Shown: positions 1 to 12,165, counted from the first letter of the stretch. The stretch: 64,000 nt of DNA from Cheiracanthium punctorium (GCA_038373885.1 JAWZYV010012234.1:124001-188000); one strand, 5' to 3'. Notes: generated by a model not told the origin, from the sequence alone. Made by a program: numbers and translations.

Positions 1-900
1 TATTTTATTTTATTAAAATGTGTAAGAAAATTGATTACCACTATTCATTAGGTTATACCTTCATCCATTGTGCTTTATTTTTTCGTGAATTCTATCGAGG
101 TTTCTTTTGTATGTATGCCCTGCTGTGACAATAGTACGTATCACTTTCTTTTTGGAGGTCAGTTCTGCTCCGAATGACACTATGTGAAACTTTATTGGGA
201 GGCACGCCCATCTAATCTTCTATTTCTTGTCTGTTTATGTGTGACGACATCATAGGTCTCACAAATAAAGTTATTTGTATACTGTTGTTCATCTTTATAA
301 ATGAAAAAGGAGAAAATAAGAATTTTTAATTTGCTTACAATGAAGTTTCGCTTGACTTGTACAAACGGTAACACGTAGTGCTCATTATCTATAGTTTTCA
401 GTTCTTACACGAGTACATATCAATTCTAAAATAATCTTGGAACTCACGTTTATTTTAACCCTTTAAAACCTGATTACACAATTTCTCTTTAAATTAAATA
501 ATTTTTCTTTCGATAGTATAGATTAAATTTGTATTTAAAAAATTGAAATTAAAAATCTTGATCATTAAAATTTTGAGGAAAATTGGTATTTTCTTTATTT
601 GCACAAATCAAGACATCTATCCTGTATGATAGTATAGGTACTTCTTGTGTCCTCAATTGCCAATGGAAGGTCTGAAAATGCTAAAGCATTATCATATAAT
701 AAATAGTAATCTTAACAAATAAATAACAAAATTAACAAGATTAATAAACAGTAAACTAAATATAACCAATGAATTGAAAACAAGTAAAAGCACCTGTAGA
801 AACAAAATAACAAAATTATTGAATTTAGGTACATCAAAATAGGAAAATATTATTTAAGTAGGGTTATAATTCTATGTCGCATATGTTTCTTTACCCTATA
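1..900. repeat. AT-rich non-coding DNA with one copy of a dispersed repeat (about 465-660)
   Basis: No gene is visible. A segment near 465-660 (an AATAATTTTTCTTT block and a later block with GATAGTATAGGTA and TCCTCAAT) recurs at about 27300-27345 and 27880-27960. There the two halves are pulled apart by roughly 530 bp of inserted repeat. The class is unknown. Confidence 0.45.
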
Positions 901-925
901 AGCTAGTTTTGTACAAGTTTGTACA

Positions 926-1040
926 TCACTCTACTCTTTATAATTACACTCTCTTTCTCTCTTTCTTATCTTTTCTCTCTATTCTCTTCCCTTTCTCTTT
1001 CTTCTCTCTCTCTCTCTCTGTCTTTCTCTATATATGTATT
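926..1040 (+). repeat. Polypyrimidine (CT-rich) tract
   Basis: Over 110 bases almost purely C and T on the + strand, with a (CT)n core near 1001-1018. This is simple-sequence DNA. The small ORF crossing it (F/S/L only) is an artefact of composition. From 1040 to 2570 I see only unassigned AT-rich sequence. Confidence 0.7.
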
Positions 1041-2574
1041 TCGTTGTTCCACTTTTCTCAAAAAATTATGAGTGTAATATGTCATCATCACACTCTGTGG
1101 TATATTTTTGGCGGTAAATTATTTAATTTTTTTTTCAAAGACCTTCTTCACGAATTTCGCCCCAGGGAAAAATCTCTTTAAAACGAGCGGGGGTGTTAAG
1201 AAAGTCAGATTCCAATACTCCTTGAAAGAACTTACAACATACATCTGAATAATAAATTTCTTTACGCGCGTGTTCACACTTGCATGCTCTGTCAAAATGC
1301 TCGTGTGATATATGCGAGCCTCTTTTCAGAACAACTTATTCCAAATTAAACTGCATTTTAAAAAGTAAGACACTTGAAATTCGAGCTGTTCTAAGCTTTT
1401 CTCTCCACATTAACAGTTTTAACATTGCTTTGTTTCCAACAGCCAGCATTCAAATGATTGTGAAAGAACATAATTTAATCTTGCATAAAACGGATATTTA
1501 GCATCAATAAATATAGAAAGTACTTTGCATTGGTATTTTACTTAAACTTTAGGTTTATTTTCATTGATAAACTTAGTAATAGCAGGGACTCCATTCGGTT
1601 TAATCACTATTTGCATCAAATTCGCTATATTTATGCGGCTGAAATTTTATTATCATTATTATTATTACTTAATTTAACGCCAGGTATATATTTCACTCAG
1701 AGAGGAGCGGTGTAGTTTTCGGAAAGGAGACTTAGGTATAGTTGAACTGCAGATGAGACAAATTTGTCTTTTGATATATTAGGAAAAACCAAATTTTCTT
1801 GTGTTACTATTTATAATTTTACAACGACTTGCAGTTTAGAAAGAGAAAAAAATATAATGTGTTTTGGGGAAAAAAAAACCTTTATGGTACTTTATTGTAG
1901 TATATTTTGTTACTAATATCTTTGAAAAGTGCAAAATACTTAGTTATCTGAATGCCATTAATGAAATTAATATATTTTCATGGTAAAACAGAAACCTATT
2001 TAATTGGGAAGAGAGGGAAGTGTTTTCAGAGCTAAGTATTTAGCCATACAATACAAACTTTCCGTATCAATAGGAAACGTGACTCAAAGCCAAAACGGAA
2101 ATGTGATTTTCGGAACAATTGTCTGCAGAACGCTGCTTGGAACTGAAAATTTGTTTATTTCTAGTTTTTACACGAATCAAAATTGCGTGGCAGGTTTGAG
2201 TGATTAGAATTATTTTTCTCCGGGGGAAAGGAAACTCATTTGCATATATCTTTGAGAAAGTTTTGTTGATTGATGTTAGATTTTGTTTCTAAATGTTTTG
2301 AATAAAATATGTGAGGAAATTGTTTTTAAAAAAATGTTTTCCATCAGGCAAAAAGGGTTTATCCAAGTGTGAAAAAGTCATCGGAAAATAATCTTATTTT
2401 GAAATAAAAGGCAAGCTATATTACATATATTTTATTTCATGCGCCAGTTAAATGTTATATAACAAGACGACACGATATTTTAATATTTTTATTTAGTAAT
2501 GAAAATTGAAAAATAACATTCGTTTTCTTTGGAAAATAATATCGCACAGCAGTTGTACAAAATTTTCAAACTTC

Positions 2575-3492
2575 TATAGGATAGGTGCATTAGCAGTTTA
2601 CACTGCACCAGTAATTTTCACTTTGGCAGATAATTTATTATAGTAATCTGTTATTTCAAAACTATTATCAAATGGTGCTATCTAGTGTAATTTAAGACAT
2701 CTCTTAGTTTAATGCAATTTTTTTAACCACTAGAGGCCTATAAGTATCAGAAATTGAGATTTTAAACTCAGTGAAAGGAAGAAAAAAAAAGAAGAAACAA
2801 AGAAAAAAGCCTGATTCTCAGTAGCTGGCTTAATCCTGAAATTAAAATTAGTTCATTATCAACCTTTTCTATATGAAGCATAATTTTTTGGAACTCAATA
2901 TAAACGAAATTGTATCAGATAATAGTACATAAATAAGTCTGCACAGTTTTTTTAATAAATAAATTTATTTATTTAAGATGGGGTGTCAAGTACTGGGTAA
3001 AAAAAAAAAAAAATGGATTTCACCAGTAATTGACGCTTACGTTAGTTATTGGTGTTACAGTCAAGTTAATGATAATTGCATAAAATTTCTAGGAAGTGCA
3101 GTAAATATCTATCCAGAAGGTTATCTTCAGATAATTTTTGAATATACAGGGTGTACCAAAAAGGTGGTACCATGCTTTAATTCTTTATCTATTAAAGTTA
3201 AGTGCGCAATGTAGCATGAAAAAATATTCAGAATAAGGTAGGAAAAAGATTAGGTGCACTAGCAACTAAAACTTTACGAGATAATTTATTATAGCAAGAT
3301 TTTTACTTTAGAACATTTTATCAAATGGTACTATCTAGTACAAATTTAGACATTTATCTTCAATATTATTTTGCTATACTTCCCTTTTTTATCACCAGAG
3401 GCTCTAGGTATCAAAAATTCAGATTTTAAACTCAGTGCAAAAAATATTCAGATTCCCAGTAGCTGGCTTGGTGCTGAAATTAAGATAAGTTA
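2575..3492 (+). repeat. Diverged direct repeat pair (2575-2834 and 3238-3492)
   Basis: Both copies share, in the same order, a block with AGGTGCA(T/C)TAGCA, then GATAATTTATTATAG, then ATCAAATGGT(G/A)CTATCTAGT, then GATTTTAAACTCAGTG and CAGTAGCTGGCTT. They are diverged and about 660 bp apart. This could be a local duplication or two insertions of one family. A poly-A of 13 lies between them near 3001-3013. Confidence 0.6.
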
Positions 3493-6317
3493 ATGAAGTA
3501 ACAAAATGAGTAAACAAGATAAGGGAAAAAAACACTTATTCGGGGATAAATTGGAAAGTTCTTCTTGATATTTTTATGGCATATTTCAAAGTTCCCATTC
3601 AGAAATTTAAGTTTCTTCTATGCACCCAAGCCAAACCTAATTTTTCTCCCCTAATGTATGTTTTTCGAATTGCAAAGATTTTAAATTCGATTCGTATAGT
3701 TTTTTTCTATTTATTTATTTATTATTATTTTTTTTAAATTCATTTTTATATGCGAACACTTTCAGGCACAATTCAACCCCCCCCCCCTAAAAAAGGAAAA
3801 AAATAAAGAAATGTTATATTGGTTTTATAACTACTATTATCAAGCACTCCTTGGGTAAAAAAATCTTGGGTGAGCTTACGAGACTGATTAAGGATGAACA
3901 ACGGTAAACTTTTGGAAAGAAAACATTTCATTTAGTCAGGTTTTAAAACGCAAATTCGGGCAGAGAAAAAAAGTTGTAACTTCTTGGCAACTCGTTACGT
4001 TTTTTGACTGAACATACAACCGTAACGGCATACTAAGAAGGGACTTCTATCTTTCAGACGGAGGTGTATTAATCGTAATCTCTACAATTTGCAGCTTTCA
4101 CCTTTTTTCCTCCCTTCAGTGATGAAGAGATTACATTGAGCCGCAGGTCGACCGACCTTGAGAGAAATGTATTACTTTTTCTTCCCGGTTTAACGTTGTT
4201 GTAGGCGGACTTCGTAATTATTTTCTAAAGTGCCCCATTGTTTTCTTTTGTTCCTGAAAAGGCTAATGCTTGTTCAGGGTAAGACGCTGTGAACGTCAGC
4301 AACCCTCTGTGGGAATGGGTCAAAAACATCAGAGCAGCAGAGATGCTCCGATGCTAAACTGTGTTTGGAACGGAATAACATAGTCTGACTGCGTACAATT
4401 TTAGAAGAAAAATTAATGATTAGGTTTCGACACGGAGACAGACTGTAGAAGATGACACTCCCCGTAGCTGATTGCTGGGACTTCTTTCAAATATGTAAAC
4501 ATTGGAAATCAAGTGCCGCGCAGACATTCTAACGGTTAAAGGATAAGGCATTTTCCGGGCTGACTGATAGCCAGTTTTGCACGTTTTTAATTTTCCTACC
4601 TAGAAAATGAACTAGGTTATGAACGCGAGCACTGAATTTTAAATATTCTTTACACTTTGAAATAGTGCAGTTTACGTGGCTGCCTCAGCAACAAATGAAT
4701 TAAAAAGAAAGAAAGAAAAAGATATGTGTGTGTTCAATCTCGAGATGATTCAAATATTGGGATTATTTGTTGCGAGTGGATGTATTTACGCCAGAAAATG
4801 GCTTTGAGTTCATTACTGGTTGTTGTTTCTCTAATATGCTTTTAATATTTTAATATGAGCATTGAGATTTCACTAACAGTTTGAGTTTAGCGTGAATTTA
4901 AAACTGAATTAAAATTAATATAACCGTAAATAATGTTTCTTTGTATGTCATCGTCATTGTAAACAAACATTTTGTAAATATTGTCTTCTATTCGATGTCT
5001 ACACCAGCAGTTACTGAGTGAGCTGTGGTGCTATCTGTGTGCACAAACGGTGTTGCCCAACTTTGTAAGGGAAGTGTAACATCCTAGAGGTCTAATTTCG
5101 TAGTTTTTATTCAAAACGCCGAAAAAGGGGCATATTTAATTTTCTACAATCAAATAATAATTTTAAAAAAATGTTTGTTTGTGTTTAAGTCACGCTATCA
5201 AGCGCGCTTTCAGTGATTCTCAAATAAGATCTTCGTTTGAAGAAAGACGAGCTTCTGGTTGGTAACCCTTCAGAAACCGTCATCGGTCACCGAAAGGGAT
5301 TTCGAAACCACGCATTTGTCGTATTTAGGCGCTCGATTCCCAGGTTGAATTTTCGAATCTCATATTTTTAGTTGGACATTCTATAATTATTTGGATACCA
5401 ACTCCTGTGCAAACAATGTTCATACAAAAGTGATTTAATATTCTAAATATGGCTACTGATAAAATGCCATTTTTTTGGTTCTAAGTTTGGGCAATATATC
5501 TTTTAACTGTAGGCTACGCGATGCTGGTATTTGAAAATTTATTTTCTGACGATACGCATTCAGGCAATATACTTAAAATTATCTTCGAGATTTTTTTTTT
5601 TTTTTTCGTATTCCTATAGAATGAATTTCTATAATTTCAAAACGTCTGAAACTTTAAAAAAGGGTTTATTTAATTACCTTTCTGCTATTTTTTTTTAAAT
5701 TTAAAGTCACTGTTTCTAAGCACCATTATTTGAAACAATTAAACCATATATTATTTTACACAACAAAAATAGTATTTATGAAGGTCGATAAAAAATGTAC
5801 AAAATAAAGTTTAAATTCAAGTAGTTTAAGCAGTTAAAGTGAAAATAGTGTTCTTCATAACTGTAAGACGATTATCGATAGAAATATGGGATATTCTTAT
5901 ATTGGTTAAGGACTTTAAACACAAGATGTTCCCATATTTTTATATGATTTGATAATGTTAGAACAAAATGCACAATAAAAAATATAAACTTTGACTAACC
6001 CACTATATTTTATTCTAAATTTACCTTACAGAGGAAATTAAATTTGAAACTTAAAAATCCTCTGACACAGCTGTTTTACACAACGTGCACAACCGTTGCG
6101 TGATATCCACATCCATACGGAAGTGTAATTCCAATCTCTGATTTCCGGAGAAGACTTAAACCTTTCTATCAGTTACAAAATCACTACACTAAATAAATAT
6201 TCGATAAGAATAGCTGCACTTTTTTCAGTTATTTTTCAAATAATGCAATTTATACGATAAACATTTTGTAGACAGTATGTAGTCAGGGAAACTTAGGCAC
6301 TTGCTCAATGGCCATGA
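3493..6317. other. No recognised feature (4000-4500 less AT-rich)
   Basis: No convincing ORF or repeat was found. About 4000-4500 is more complex and less AT-rich than its surroundings, and could be a regulatory or non-coding transcribed segment. Nothing specific supports that. A run of C lies near 3777-3787 and a T run near 5590-5606. Confidence 0.3.
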
Positions 6318-6790
6318 ATAAATGAAAGTTTTCGAATGAATGCATTTTAAAAATAATTCGAGATAATGGATTTTGCAAAATACATTCGAATGCGCAGCTT
6401 AAGGTATTCAAATAACACACGACATTCGAAATCTCGAATAGAAATCGCGAATACTATTCGAATTTTAAAACCGTGAATACTTTTCGAATAGTGAAAATCG
6501 CGCATACTATTCTAATGCAGAGTAATCTCGATATCTCGAACCTTGATAACTCGAAAACCTTGATATCCCGAATAAATGGGCTTCCCCTTTCAAACGTATC
6601 TCCCTTTTATTTCACCTCGCAGTCTCGAAACCTCGATATCTAGAATTTTTTCGGTGTCCCCCTCCGACTTCGAGTTTTCGAAGTTATACTATAGTAAAAA
6701 TCGCCAACGTTCACTGTTCAATTATTCGATTTTTTGTTCCATTCGAATTGTAGTAATCGATTATGGAAATAATTCGAATGGCACATTTTT
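6318..6790. mobile_element. TTCGAA-rich element interrupted by a pogo-like MITE (about 6517-6692)
   Basis: The outer part is dense in palindromic ATTCGAAT / TTCGAA words on both sides. The inner 175 bp starts with a tract containing CTCGATATCTCGAACC and ends with CTTCGAGTTTTCGAAG. Its interior carries the CTCGAAACCTCGATATC repeats typical of pogo/Tigger-derived MITEs. The start and end sequences are inverted relative to each other. The 92-aa ORF across it is a by-product. Confidence 0.5.
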
Positions 6791-7047
6791 AGACCAAGTC
6801 AACGAGCGACTTCTGCTCGAAATTTCTCCCACGCCTCATTTCCGCAACCTTTGATAATTACTTCCACTCTCTGCAGTTAAGTTCAACACCGAGCACGACC
6901 CTGGACAGAACAACTGCAGGCAGATTCCACTGCCTAATCTGGACGTAAACATCGTTGATTATATTTATAAAAACCACCGGGTTGTCTCTTTTTTTCTATT
7001 TTGAAAAAGGTGCAAGTCTCTGCACGGTCGACCAAAAAGTGGTTGGT

Positions 7048-7112
7048 TGTAACTGGTGGGGCGTGGTGAGCCCGTTGTCCACCTAACTGGAACCGTGGCC
7101 TCACGCCCAGTG
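7048..7112. repeat. Imperfect hairpin
   Basis: ACTGGTGGGGCGTGGTGAGCC on the left is matched in inverse by GGCCTCACGCCCAGT on the right, with a ~30-bp loop. It could be the remains of element termini or a small foldback. Function unknown. Confidence 0.35.
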
Positions 7113-7366
7113 GTCAAAATGGACTATTACTGAAAGAAAGAGTAGTAAAAAAAGTGTATAAAGATAGCTGTGTTTGTCAGTTTGCGTGCCTTCTCACTTT
7201 TACGTGTCTAAATGCATGAGCGAATGTACTTTTTTCCCCCCCAGGTCTTTTTTAGCACTGTAAAATTTACTTTCACTTGTTGGTCATTTCCATTTACAAC
7301 AGAGATGTTAATGTTAAAAAAAAAAAAAAAAAAATCTACTAAATTCAACGCTACATGTGCTGTCAG

Positions 7367-8198
7367 CAGAGCCCGATTAGCCTCTGAAGTGCGGGGAAGC
7401 TCAGTCTCATTTCGGCCCAACACTTCCCCTTTTTGTTTTGGAAAACTAATGTTTTAATGATTTTCTATGATTAAATTATTTTATCCACAAAAAGGAAATT
7501 TCATTGATTTAATTAGTTTTAATGATTTCCTTTGATAAAATATTTTATTCATTAATTCGAAATTTTCCTTTGATAAAAATATTTTATTCATTAATCTTCG
7601 TAATAGTTTAGTTTATTGTAGTGAGATTTAGAGTATTTTTGAAATTACTTTTAAAAGTAACCAAAAAACATTACCTTACTGGAGCATTAAAGTTTATTTA
7701 TTAATAATATTTTTCATTAGACATGGTTTTTTACGGGAATTCTTTGTTTTCATGACATCAAAAAATCACAACATGGAAGTTCAGAATTAATTTTGATATT
7801 TAGAAGATATTTAACATTGCATATTGAAAGATTACCCCTGTCTACCGACCAAATGTTCGCCATAATAAAAAGCTCTCTCAACTGGAGCAGATGTCCCAGG
7901 CAAAGTCATCGCAAACTGAACCAATTTGGAAATGTGAGATGAAGACTGAAATATAGATTTTCACTTCTCTTCATTAAAAATCTTTGCAGTAACTTAAAAG
8001 ATCATTTTGAAATGTTGCTACATAAAGTATCAAGACTTAAAAGTAACTTTTCCCTTCTCTCCATTAAAAATCTTTACAATAATTTAAAAGGTCATTTAAA
8101 AACAAAACTTTTGAATTTTTATAAGTTTTCCAGTAATTTTTGGGCCCCCTTCAAATTCTGAGGGGAAGCTGAAGTGTCCTGTCGGTAATCAGGCCCTG
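7367..8198. mobile_element. Non-autonomous hAT-type element, 832 bp
   Basis: Flanked by a perfect 8-bp direct repeat GCTGTCAG (7359-7366 and 8199-8206), the target duplication size of hAT transposons. The ends are inverted: the left starts CAGAGCCCGATTAGCCTCTG, and the right, reverse-complemented, starts CAGGGCCTGATTACCGACAG. Inside are AT-rich imperfect tandem units near 7450-7600 (…ATTTTATTCATTAAT) and a ~90-bp duplicated block (7958-8010, 8049-8100). No transposase is present. Confidence 0.82.
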
Positions 8199-8206
8199 GC
8201 TGTCAG

Positions 8207-9125
8207 CAACCTGAAAGGTTAAAAACTGAAACGTTAAAATATTTTTAGGTTGAAATGAGAGAGACTGCGAAGAGAAAAAAGAACATATAATTCTCATTAG
8301 GAATACTCTTGATCACCAAAGGATAAAAAGAAAATATTTTATACAGTAATTTGTGTTACAGTTGAACTTTTAATACCTCGATATATTTTTACGGAAGAAA
8401 AAAACCCCAACCTCATGCCCGTTATTTGTGTATCGTTCATCGTGCACTGTAATTATTTCAGTCATTTCATAGACGCTGAAGGTTAAATTTTAGTCTAGCT
8501 TATAGGGGTTTTTACCTAACGCTTTACAAAGTGAAGCATTCCTACCAGACATGGTGGCTGTTAAGGCTTATATTTTACCAGCCAATTAAAAGATTCATAC
8601 ATAATAAAGGATCGAGGAAATAATTTAAATCTATTTTAACGACTTTATTTTTCATTGCAAAGAAATTGGAAATGTTTACACAAGGAATTTGAGGAATTTT
8701 AATGGGTTCAGCTTAATTTTCTTTACTCCAGAACAATTAGTAATTGCCACTCAGTATCGAGTTTTTAGTCTCACCGCTCGGATTTTTAAAATTTTTATTT
8801 CATCTCTTGAGAGTCACTCGCCATTGTGGTGAATGAACCTAATTTTTTTTTACAGCAAGTGAGGATTTTTTAATCGTCATTCGACTATTGTGTCACCGAC
8901 ATTCGCAAGGGTTATCTGTACCAAAAAACACTCTCTATCGTGCTTAATTGGAAATCTAAGAAGAATTATCGCCAGTGGATGTGGATACGTTGAAAAATTC
9001 TTCAGCTTTAAAAAGTATGTTTTAAAAACATAAAAAAAAAACCCACTCACCTGTGAAAGGTTATTCCAGAACCTTTCACAAATCATGATATGCATTCATA
9101 TGCAAATCACGGTTTGTGAATGTTA
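8207..9125. other. Unassigned DNA with one imperfect palindrome (9078-9121)
   Basis: No gene is visible. At 9078-9121, TTCACAAATCATGATATGCAT is mirrored by ATGCAAATCACGGTTTGTGAA, giving a ~44-bp near-palindrome centred on ATTC. Confidence 0.4.
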
Positions 9126-9690
9126 GGTGTGTACTATTTTTATTATAAATATGGGGATGAAAGCGGAATTGAGCTCGTTCGTAGCAAATGCTCCACAGAA
9201 AACTAAGGCTGGTTGGATGCACAAGAATGATGTGCGTGAGATCTTACCACAAGACAGCTGGTTGGACAAGTGCCTCAAGTTTGGGTTCCAAAACCGCTGT
9301 CTGTCCCTTAGATGTGCTCTATGGTCAGCATCCAGATGGTTAAGGAAAAACCTAGACAAAATATTAATATTTGTGAATGCGATGCTAAGAGTTAAATACT
9401 TTATTCCTAGGATTAACAAGAGGCTATGCAGCCTGCACTTGCAGATATTACCTTAAACGAGTGGCTAAAATGGTTTGCTGTTGTTGTTGTTTTTTATGCC
9501 CCTGCTAACCGTGAAGCGATGACAGATGCTCTATATACGACGACGATGGGGAAAGGGACGGCTTCCATTTTAATGAGCCCAAGTGGGAGGAAGTCCGACT
9601 TCGTTCGGGGTCTCCTAATTTTGAACCCATTCCAAAGAGCGAAGCAGAGAGACGTAGCAGAGAGACGTACCGAGCAGAGAGACGTAGCAT
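9126..9690. other. Unassigned, less AT-rich stretch open on both strands; short minisatellite 9640-9690
   Basis: Open frames of ~109 aa (+) and ~98 aa (-) overlap at 9123-9456, and further frames overlap to 9776. None shows a recognisable domain. At 9640-9690 the unit GCAGAGAGACGTA(G/C) repeats three to four times. It could be a UTR or exon of an unknown transcript or part of a transposon; I cannot decide. Confidence 0.3.
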
Positions 9691-9778
9691 CTGAAATCGG
9701 AACCGCCAGAGGTATCGTTTGGAAATGGAGAACATTGAAGCCACGAACAGATTTTACGCACACCAGCTCCCATTAGCC

Positions 9779-9909
9779 TACACGGTTCTACGGCAGCCCA
9801 GTCGAGAGAGGATTTAACTCTCCCAAGCACTGGCCAAACCAGTGTTGCTTCACTTTCCGTGTTCTCATGATAACGGAGCTTAGTGACTAGGCCACTTTCT
9901 GGAGAGAAT
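9779..9909 (-). repeat. 5S-rRNA-derived SINE, copy 1
   Basis: On the - strand the sequence reads …GAGAACACGGAAAGTGAAGC… then GGCCAGTGCTTGGGAGAG. This matches the 5S rRNA internal promoter: an A-box-like AAGTGAAGC after a …CACCGAAA-type segment, then the C-box-like GGTTAGTACTTGGATGGG. The rest of 5S rRNA is not preserved, so it is a 5S-derived SINE (SINE3-like), not a 5S gene. Related copies lie at 29062-29198 and at the right edge. Confidence 0.6.
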
Positions 9910-10021
9910 GATTTGTTTCATGACTGGTATGTGTGAGGCTTATTAGGAAGGAAGAAACTAGTAGTTACGCATGTTGCAACGCTTTCAGCATGACGTGTTG
10001 GATTGAATAAACCCCCCCAGG

Positions 10022-10194
10022 CAGGGGCGTAGCCAAGGGGGGGTGTTAGGGGGTCATAACCCCCCTCCATGAGGAATTTTTTGCCATACAAAATGTATAT
10101 TCTTCATTAACATTATCACACACACGTATACATATATATGAGTTGTAATAGTCGTAACCCCCCCCCTCATGAAAAATTTCTGGCTACGCCCCTG
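10022..10194. mobile_element. hAT MITE, family with CAGGGGCGTAGCCA ends, copy 1
   Basis: The left end CAGGGGCGTAGCCAAG is inverted at the right (TGGCTACGCCCCTG). A perfect 8-bp target duplication CCCCCAGG flanks it (10014-10021, 10195-10202). The 173-bp interior carries C-rich/G-rich blocks and a CACGTATACATATATATGAG segment. It is closely related to the copy at 55665-55830. Confidence 0.9.
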
Positions 10195-10202
10195 CCCCCA
10201 GG

Positions 10203-10904
10203 TAAAAAGCATTATCGTGTTTAAAAACCCTTCTAGATGTAGGTTAAAATACATCAACCCCTACCTTTGAAGTCAACTCAAAAAGATATTCCAGAGAATG
10301 CTTCCTCCTTATAGCATCATCACTTTCCTTTACCGTTTTGATCCTCCCTTACGAAGCTGTAAGTGCCAATTACAATGCTCCAGCCAACGCAGATTAAGAT
10401 TCCATTAGTCTCTGCCTTAGTGCATCCGCCCCCTTTTTTAACTAAATTTAGGTACTCGAGAAATGAGCCCTGCGAACAACCGTGCAACGCCTTCGGTCCT
10501 TGTCGGGCGACAAATTGCAGTTGAATGTCTTTCTAATGGGAGGGCGGTGAGCGTTCACGAAAAGCAAACCTTTAGAGACGGGGCTTGCTGCATCTTGGGA
10601 TCGTTTGGGAATTAAAAATCTGGCGAAAGATTGTGGCTCGGTGTTTTTTCTAAGATAGCAATAAAAAAATGAAACATTTCACCTTTTTTCCTCCCCTGAA
10701 GACAGGTTTTCGTAAAAACGCGTCAACACTATTTATCCTTAATTTCAGGGATTTAATACATGAACTTTTAATGAATTGAATGCTTCTATACACAATCAGA
10801 ATGATTGACCAAACTAATAATCTCTTTTTTTTAACACAGCAAGCTGTGTCAGAAAACTTCCTTAGCTCTAGGGCGTCAGATAGGCTATTCAATCCACCGC
10901 CAAG
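10203..10904. other. No recognised feature
   Basis: Mixed-composition non-coding DNA. No repeat partner in the window and no protein similarity that I recognise. Confidence 0.3.
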
Positions 10905-10985
10905 TTGTTGGTAGTTGAATGGATCGATGGCAACGGTTGCACTTTTTCAGCGTTCGGCTATCTATCCACTTGGTCTTCTCTACTG
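10905..10985. repeat. Solo arm of the foldback family seen at 24463 and 59061
   Basis: Contains GTTGTTGGTAGTTGAAT, then CGATGGCAACGGTTGCACTT, then TTTCAGCGTT and TATCCACTTGG. These are the same ordered motifs as one arm of the palindromic elements at 24463-24703 and 59061-59330. Only one arm is present. Confidence 0.55.
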
Positions 10986-11019
10986 AAGTGAAATATTGTG
11001 CTTCAAAGGGTTAAAAGGG

Positions 11020-11420
11020 ACATTGTGGCGATGTTATATATCGTCACATTACAAATGTGATGCAAATGAAAGCCTTCTGTGACGTTCCTTCGTGTCAAAC
11101 ATGTGATGTTGCAGTGTAATTCTTAATTTGTCACAATGTGACGTCTCTGTAAGACAAGCACGTTCTGTAACAGATTTAGTCTTTAATGGTAAGTAGATGT
11201 TGCAGAGTGAATCACAATGTAATTTCTCACTAAATTGCGTCCGTGGAAGTCAATATGTGACGTTACGACGGTCACCTTGTTACGTCACGAAAACTCACCC
11301 AGTTCGGTCATTTGTTCGTCGCCAAGCTTCTCTGCGACGGTGATAGGAAGTCACTGGCATGTGATAGGAAGTCACTGAGTCACAGTGTGACCTGCTGCAT
11401 TGTCACAATGTTGCACTGAT
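11020..11420. repeat. Degenerate cluster of TGTGAC / GTCACA words
   Basis: About 400 bp in which TGTGAC, GTCACA, TGTGATG, TGACGT and TCACATT recur on both strands, including GTCACAATGTGACGT and GTTACGTCACG. A GTGATAGGAAGTCACTG unit is repeated at about 11340 and 11360. It could be a decayed tandem repeat or a cluster of CRE-like (TGACGTCA-related) sites; the sequence does not decide. Confidence 0.4.
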
Positions 11421-11536
11421 TTGAGTTTTTTTTCTGTAGCATTTCGAAAAGCAAAAAATCTAAATCTATAGTGTAACGTAATTACTTAGTCATTCTGATT
11501 GTTTTGGGAAAGAAACTTCTTAATTACATCAATGTA

Positions 11537-12157
11537 AGCCCCCGATTTTGAGGGGCCCCTAAATTATTACAGTATGTGAATTTTGTTTAAGGTTTTTTTT
11601 TTTTTCCCCAATGTAGTAAATGCCTAATTCTTTTTCAGTTATGAATTTACAAGTTAAAAATAGACAAAATCTTTTTTTTTCCTTCTTAATTCTACCTCTC
11701 CATAGAAAAAATATCACAGCAGATTAACGATTTCTGCTATAAAAAGTGGTAACAAGGATGGCTGCTAGATTTTAAGTGATTAAGCAGTAAGTTGCTGGAC
11801 CCACTGAAGTTTTTAAGTGGCTACGCAGCGAGAATGGGGCACCCATAAATATAAATTTGCCGATTATGATTATTAATATTATAAAAAAGTCAGACTTTTA
11901 GTCGTATTTTTCAAGTCGCCATCTTTAATATAAGCTTATTTCATAGTGTTGATGTTTCATATGTTTATAATGCTCATAGCATTCTCATTTATCTAATGTT
12001 AGTATATTTCATGTTGGATACATTTAATCATGACAAATAATTATATTCGGACATAGAAGAAGTGCATAAAGTAGTTGTCAAACACAGTAACAACCAGTAG
12101 GGGGCCCCCATTCAGACTTCTATGCTCCATGCCCCGGTTTGTCATAATCGGGTCCTG
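11537..12157. mobile_element. Non-autonomous hAT-type element, 621 bp
   Basis: The right end reads (reverse complement) CAGGACCCGATTATGACAAA and the left begins AGCCCCCGATTTTGAGGGGC. Flanks are TCAATGTA (11529-11536) and TCAATGCA (12158-12165), a 7/8 target duplication. The termini resemble those of 7367-8198 and 39441-39632. No transposase. Confidence 0.65.
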
Positions 12158-12165
12158 TCAATGCA

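Noticed and set aside
909..1181. 90-aa frame rich in S/F/L
   Set aside because: Crosses a polypyrimidine tract; low-complexity artefact.
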